NCBI GenBank assembly: GCA_022414725.1
Contig: CM039463.1
Location: 58,204,265 to 58,268,264 of the forward strand
Direction of reading: 5' to 3'
Length of the DNA stretch: 64,000 nucleotides
Source: Microglena sp. YARC
Taxonomy: Eukaryota; Chlorophyta; Chlorophyceae; Chlamydomonadales; Chlamydomonadaceae
Shown: positions 62,084 through 64,000 of the stretch, one piece after another
Numbering within the stretch: position 1 is the stretch's first letter
Layout: every line of letters starts with the position of its first letter
The notes under the pieces: model-generated
What the model saw: only the letters and a program-made list of their open reading frames with translations
Told to the model about the DNA's origin: nothing
Databases searched by the model: none
Translations under genes and position numbers: made by a program

Positions 62084-62985
62084 CTGCAGTGGTGATCGAA
62101 TGGTGGTGGTGGTGGTTGAGTGGTGGTTGGTGATGGTGATGGTGGTGGTGATGATGATGACAGCTTGGCTCCAGGAGTACTTTGCAGTGGTGGTTGAATG
62201 GTGGTGGTGGTGGTGGTGGTTGAGTGATGGTTGGTGATGGTGGTGGTGGTGATGATGACAGCTTGGCTCCAGAAGTACTCTGCAGTGGTGGTTGAATGGT
62301 GGTGATGGTGGTGTTGGTGGTGGTTGAGTGGTGGTTGGTGATGGTGGTGGTGGTGATGATGATGGCAGCTTGGCTCCAGAAGTACTCTGCAGTGGTGGTT
62401 GAATGGTGGTGGTTGAGTGGTGGTTGGTGATGGTGGTGGTGATGATGATGATGACAGCTTGGCTCCAGAAGTACTCTGCAGTGGTGGTTGAATGGTGGTG
62501 GTGGTGGTTGTGGAGGTGGTTGAGTGGTGGTTGGTAATGGTGGTGGTGATGATGATGATGACAGCTTGGCTCCAGAAGTACTCTGCAGTGGTGGTTGAAT
62601 GGTGGTGGTGGTGGTTGTGGAGGTGGTTGAGTGATGGTTGGTGATGGTGGTGGTGATGATGATGATGACAGCTTGGCTCCAGAAGTACTCTGCAGTGGTG
62701 GTTGAATGGTGGTGGTGGTGGTTGCAGTGGTGGTTGAATGGTGGTTGGTGATGGTGGTGGTGATGATGATGATGACAGCTTGGCTCCAGAAGTACTCTGC
62801 AGTGGTGGTTGAATGGTGGTGGTGGTGGTGGTTGTGGAGGTGGTTGAGTGGTGGTTGGTGATGGTGGTGGTGATGATGATGATGACAGCTTGGCCCCAGA
62901 AGTACTCTGCAGTGGTGGTTGAATGGTGGTGGTTGGTGGAGGTTGAGTGGTGGTTGGTGCATTGGCTCCAGGGTACAGCTATCAC
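62084..62985 (-). repeat. Acceptor-side echo array of the 40-bp exon
   Basis: Eight units of about 100-115 bp. On the minus strand each has CCACCACTGCAG, then AGTACTTCTGGAGCCAAGCT and GTCATCATCATC, then (CACCAC)n spacer. Every unit has the exon's first 20-24 bases and then departs into ATCATC repeats. The His-rich frames crossing it are not genes. Confidence 0.8.
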
Positions 62986-62989
62986 CACC

Positions 62990-63420
62990 ACCACTCAACC
63001 AGCGACACCACCGAGCAGAAATTAGTTACATGCCTCAAGCCCTTAGTGCTTGGTGGTGGTTGAGTGCTGGTGGTGGTTGAGTGCTGGTGGTGGTTGAGTG
63101 GTGTTGGTGATAGCTGAACCCTGGAGCTAATGCATCACATGGATAGATTCTGCTCAAGCAGGTCTTAGTTACATGCCTCAAGCCCTTGCTTAAACAGGCT
63201 GAGGGTTTTTTAGGCACCCCCACAAACCGAAAGATGGTGTTGGAATGAAATAGGAAGCAGGGTTGTTCAAAACATTACGTTTCACATATGAACGGTGACT
63301 ATAGCTAGCTTCAGCTTACGCTGTGGTGTCCTTAACATCACGTCCTGTGAGTACCTGTATGACACGGATGTAACAATTTCAATTTCAATTTCAATTGTTC
63401 AAAACATTACGTTTCACATA
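62990..63420. repeat. Direct and inverted duplications
   Basis: Direct pair TTAGTTACATGCCTCAAGCC (63,026; 63,166). Inverted pair GCTCCAGGGTACAGCTATCAC (62,965) and GTGATAGCTGAACCCTGGAGC (63,107). Direct pair GTTCAAAACATTACGTTTCA (63,265; 63,397). TGGTGTCCTTAACATCACGTCC near 63,330 followed by (AATTTC)3 could be a truncated SINE tail. No gene. Confidence 0.55.
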
Positions 63421-63424
63421 TGAT

Positions 63425-63600
63425 GTGTAGATGTGTGTGGGTGTGGGGTGGGTGGGTGGGTGGGGTGTGGGTGTGGGTGGGGTATGTGTGTGTGTGAGTG
63501 AGTGTGGGTGTGGGTGTGGGTGTGGGGTGTGGGTGTGGGTGTGGGTGGGTATGGGTGGGTGGGTGGGTGGGTGGGTGGGTGGGTGGGGGGGGGGGGGGGC
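63425..63600. repeat. GGGTGTGGGTGGGT simple repeat
   Basis: G/T-only tract on the plus strand ending in poly-G. No coding meaning. Confidence 0.85.
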
Positions 63601-63699
63601 AATTGATTGGCCTCTATGAAATAAATAAAAGTGCGGTATTGCTAGCACCTTTTGTTTACCTCCCGATGCACTTTGGGGGGGACATTTTGGGGCAGTTGG

Positions 63700-64000
63700 G
63701 ATTTGGGGTCTGTTACGTTGCAAACGTTGGTTTTGACCCATAGGGCATTGGGGCATTGTGTGGGGCATTGACAAGGGCTTTGGCTAGGGCATTTGGGTTG
63801 GCTCATCAAACGGAGCTTCAAGAATTAGTTACTAAAAAGCGTAGATTGTTTTTTTTTGGGGGGGGGGGGGGGGGTCTGTTACGTTGCTAACGTTGTTTTG
63901 TATTCATAGGGTTGGCTCATCAGACGGAGCTTCAAGAATTAGTTACTAAAAAGCGTAGATTGTTTATTTTGGGGGGGGGGGGGGGGGGGGGGGGTCTGTT
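63700..64000 (+). repeat. Two 120-130-bp units, possible plus-strand exon echoes
   Basis: Two copies of GGTCTGTTACGTTGC, AACGTTG, then GGGTTGGCTCATCA, ACGGAGCTTCAAGAATTAGT and TACTAAAAAGCGTAGATTG, ending in poly-G; a third starts at the window edge. On the plus strand one frame is open (LAHQTELQELVTKKRRLF) after a TATTCATAG acceptor-like site. This could be an echo array of an exon of a plus-strand gene to the right. Confidence 0.45.

Overview
This is nuclear eukaryotic DNA from an intron-rich genome. I infer a chlamydomonadalean green alga (Dunaliella-, Haematococcus- or Chlamydomonas-like). The grounds are plant-type TTTAGGG motifs inside introns, Gln-, Pro- and Ala/Gly-rich low-complexity coding exons, Copia and L1-like retroelements, many small hAT-type MITEs, long poly-G/poly-C runs and pervasive minisatellites. 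The species is a guess; the eukaryotic origin is certain.

Region by region. (1) Positions 1-14,299, minus strand: a class II (HDA1-type) histone deacetylase gene. Its 5' end is near 14,299 and its 3' end lies beyond the left edge. The catalytic domain can be followed exon by exon in the right order, and the intron phases agree ([59 protein letters not shown]). (2) 14,770-26,729, plus strand: a Copia-type LTR retrotransposon with two 324-bp LTRs that differ at about one base and a 5-bp target duplication. It is split inside its reverse transcriptase by a complete L1-like LINE (19,738-24,794). (3) 27,345-32,086, minus strand: a second LTR element with 228-bp LTRs that keeps gag and protease but has no recognisable integrase, reverse transcriptase or RNase H. 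(4) About 34,002-58,972, minus strand: one very large gene for a repetitive coiled-coil protein of unknown function, reconstructed from seven or more exons whose splice phases agree throughout. (5) About 59,000-64,000: MITEs, a SINE, a small probable exon with its own repeat array, and simple repeats.

The most striking property is shared by both host genes. Almost every exon is flanked by a tandem array of partial copies of itself. Copies of an exon's 5' end, with its 3' splice site, lie upstream of the real exon. Copies of its 3' end, with its 5' splice site, lie downstream. I call these 'exon-edge echoes'. They explain most of the minisatellites in the window and fill the introns with competing splice sites and partial exons. 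Between them lie at least five families of short non-autonomous elements, several with 8-bp target-site duplications. One of these families has itself expanded into satellite arrays.
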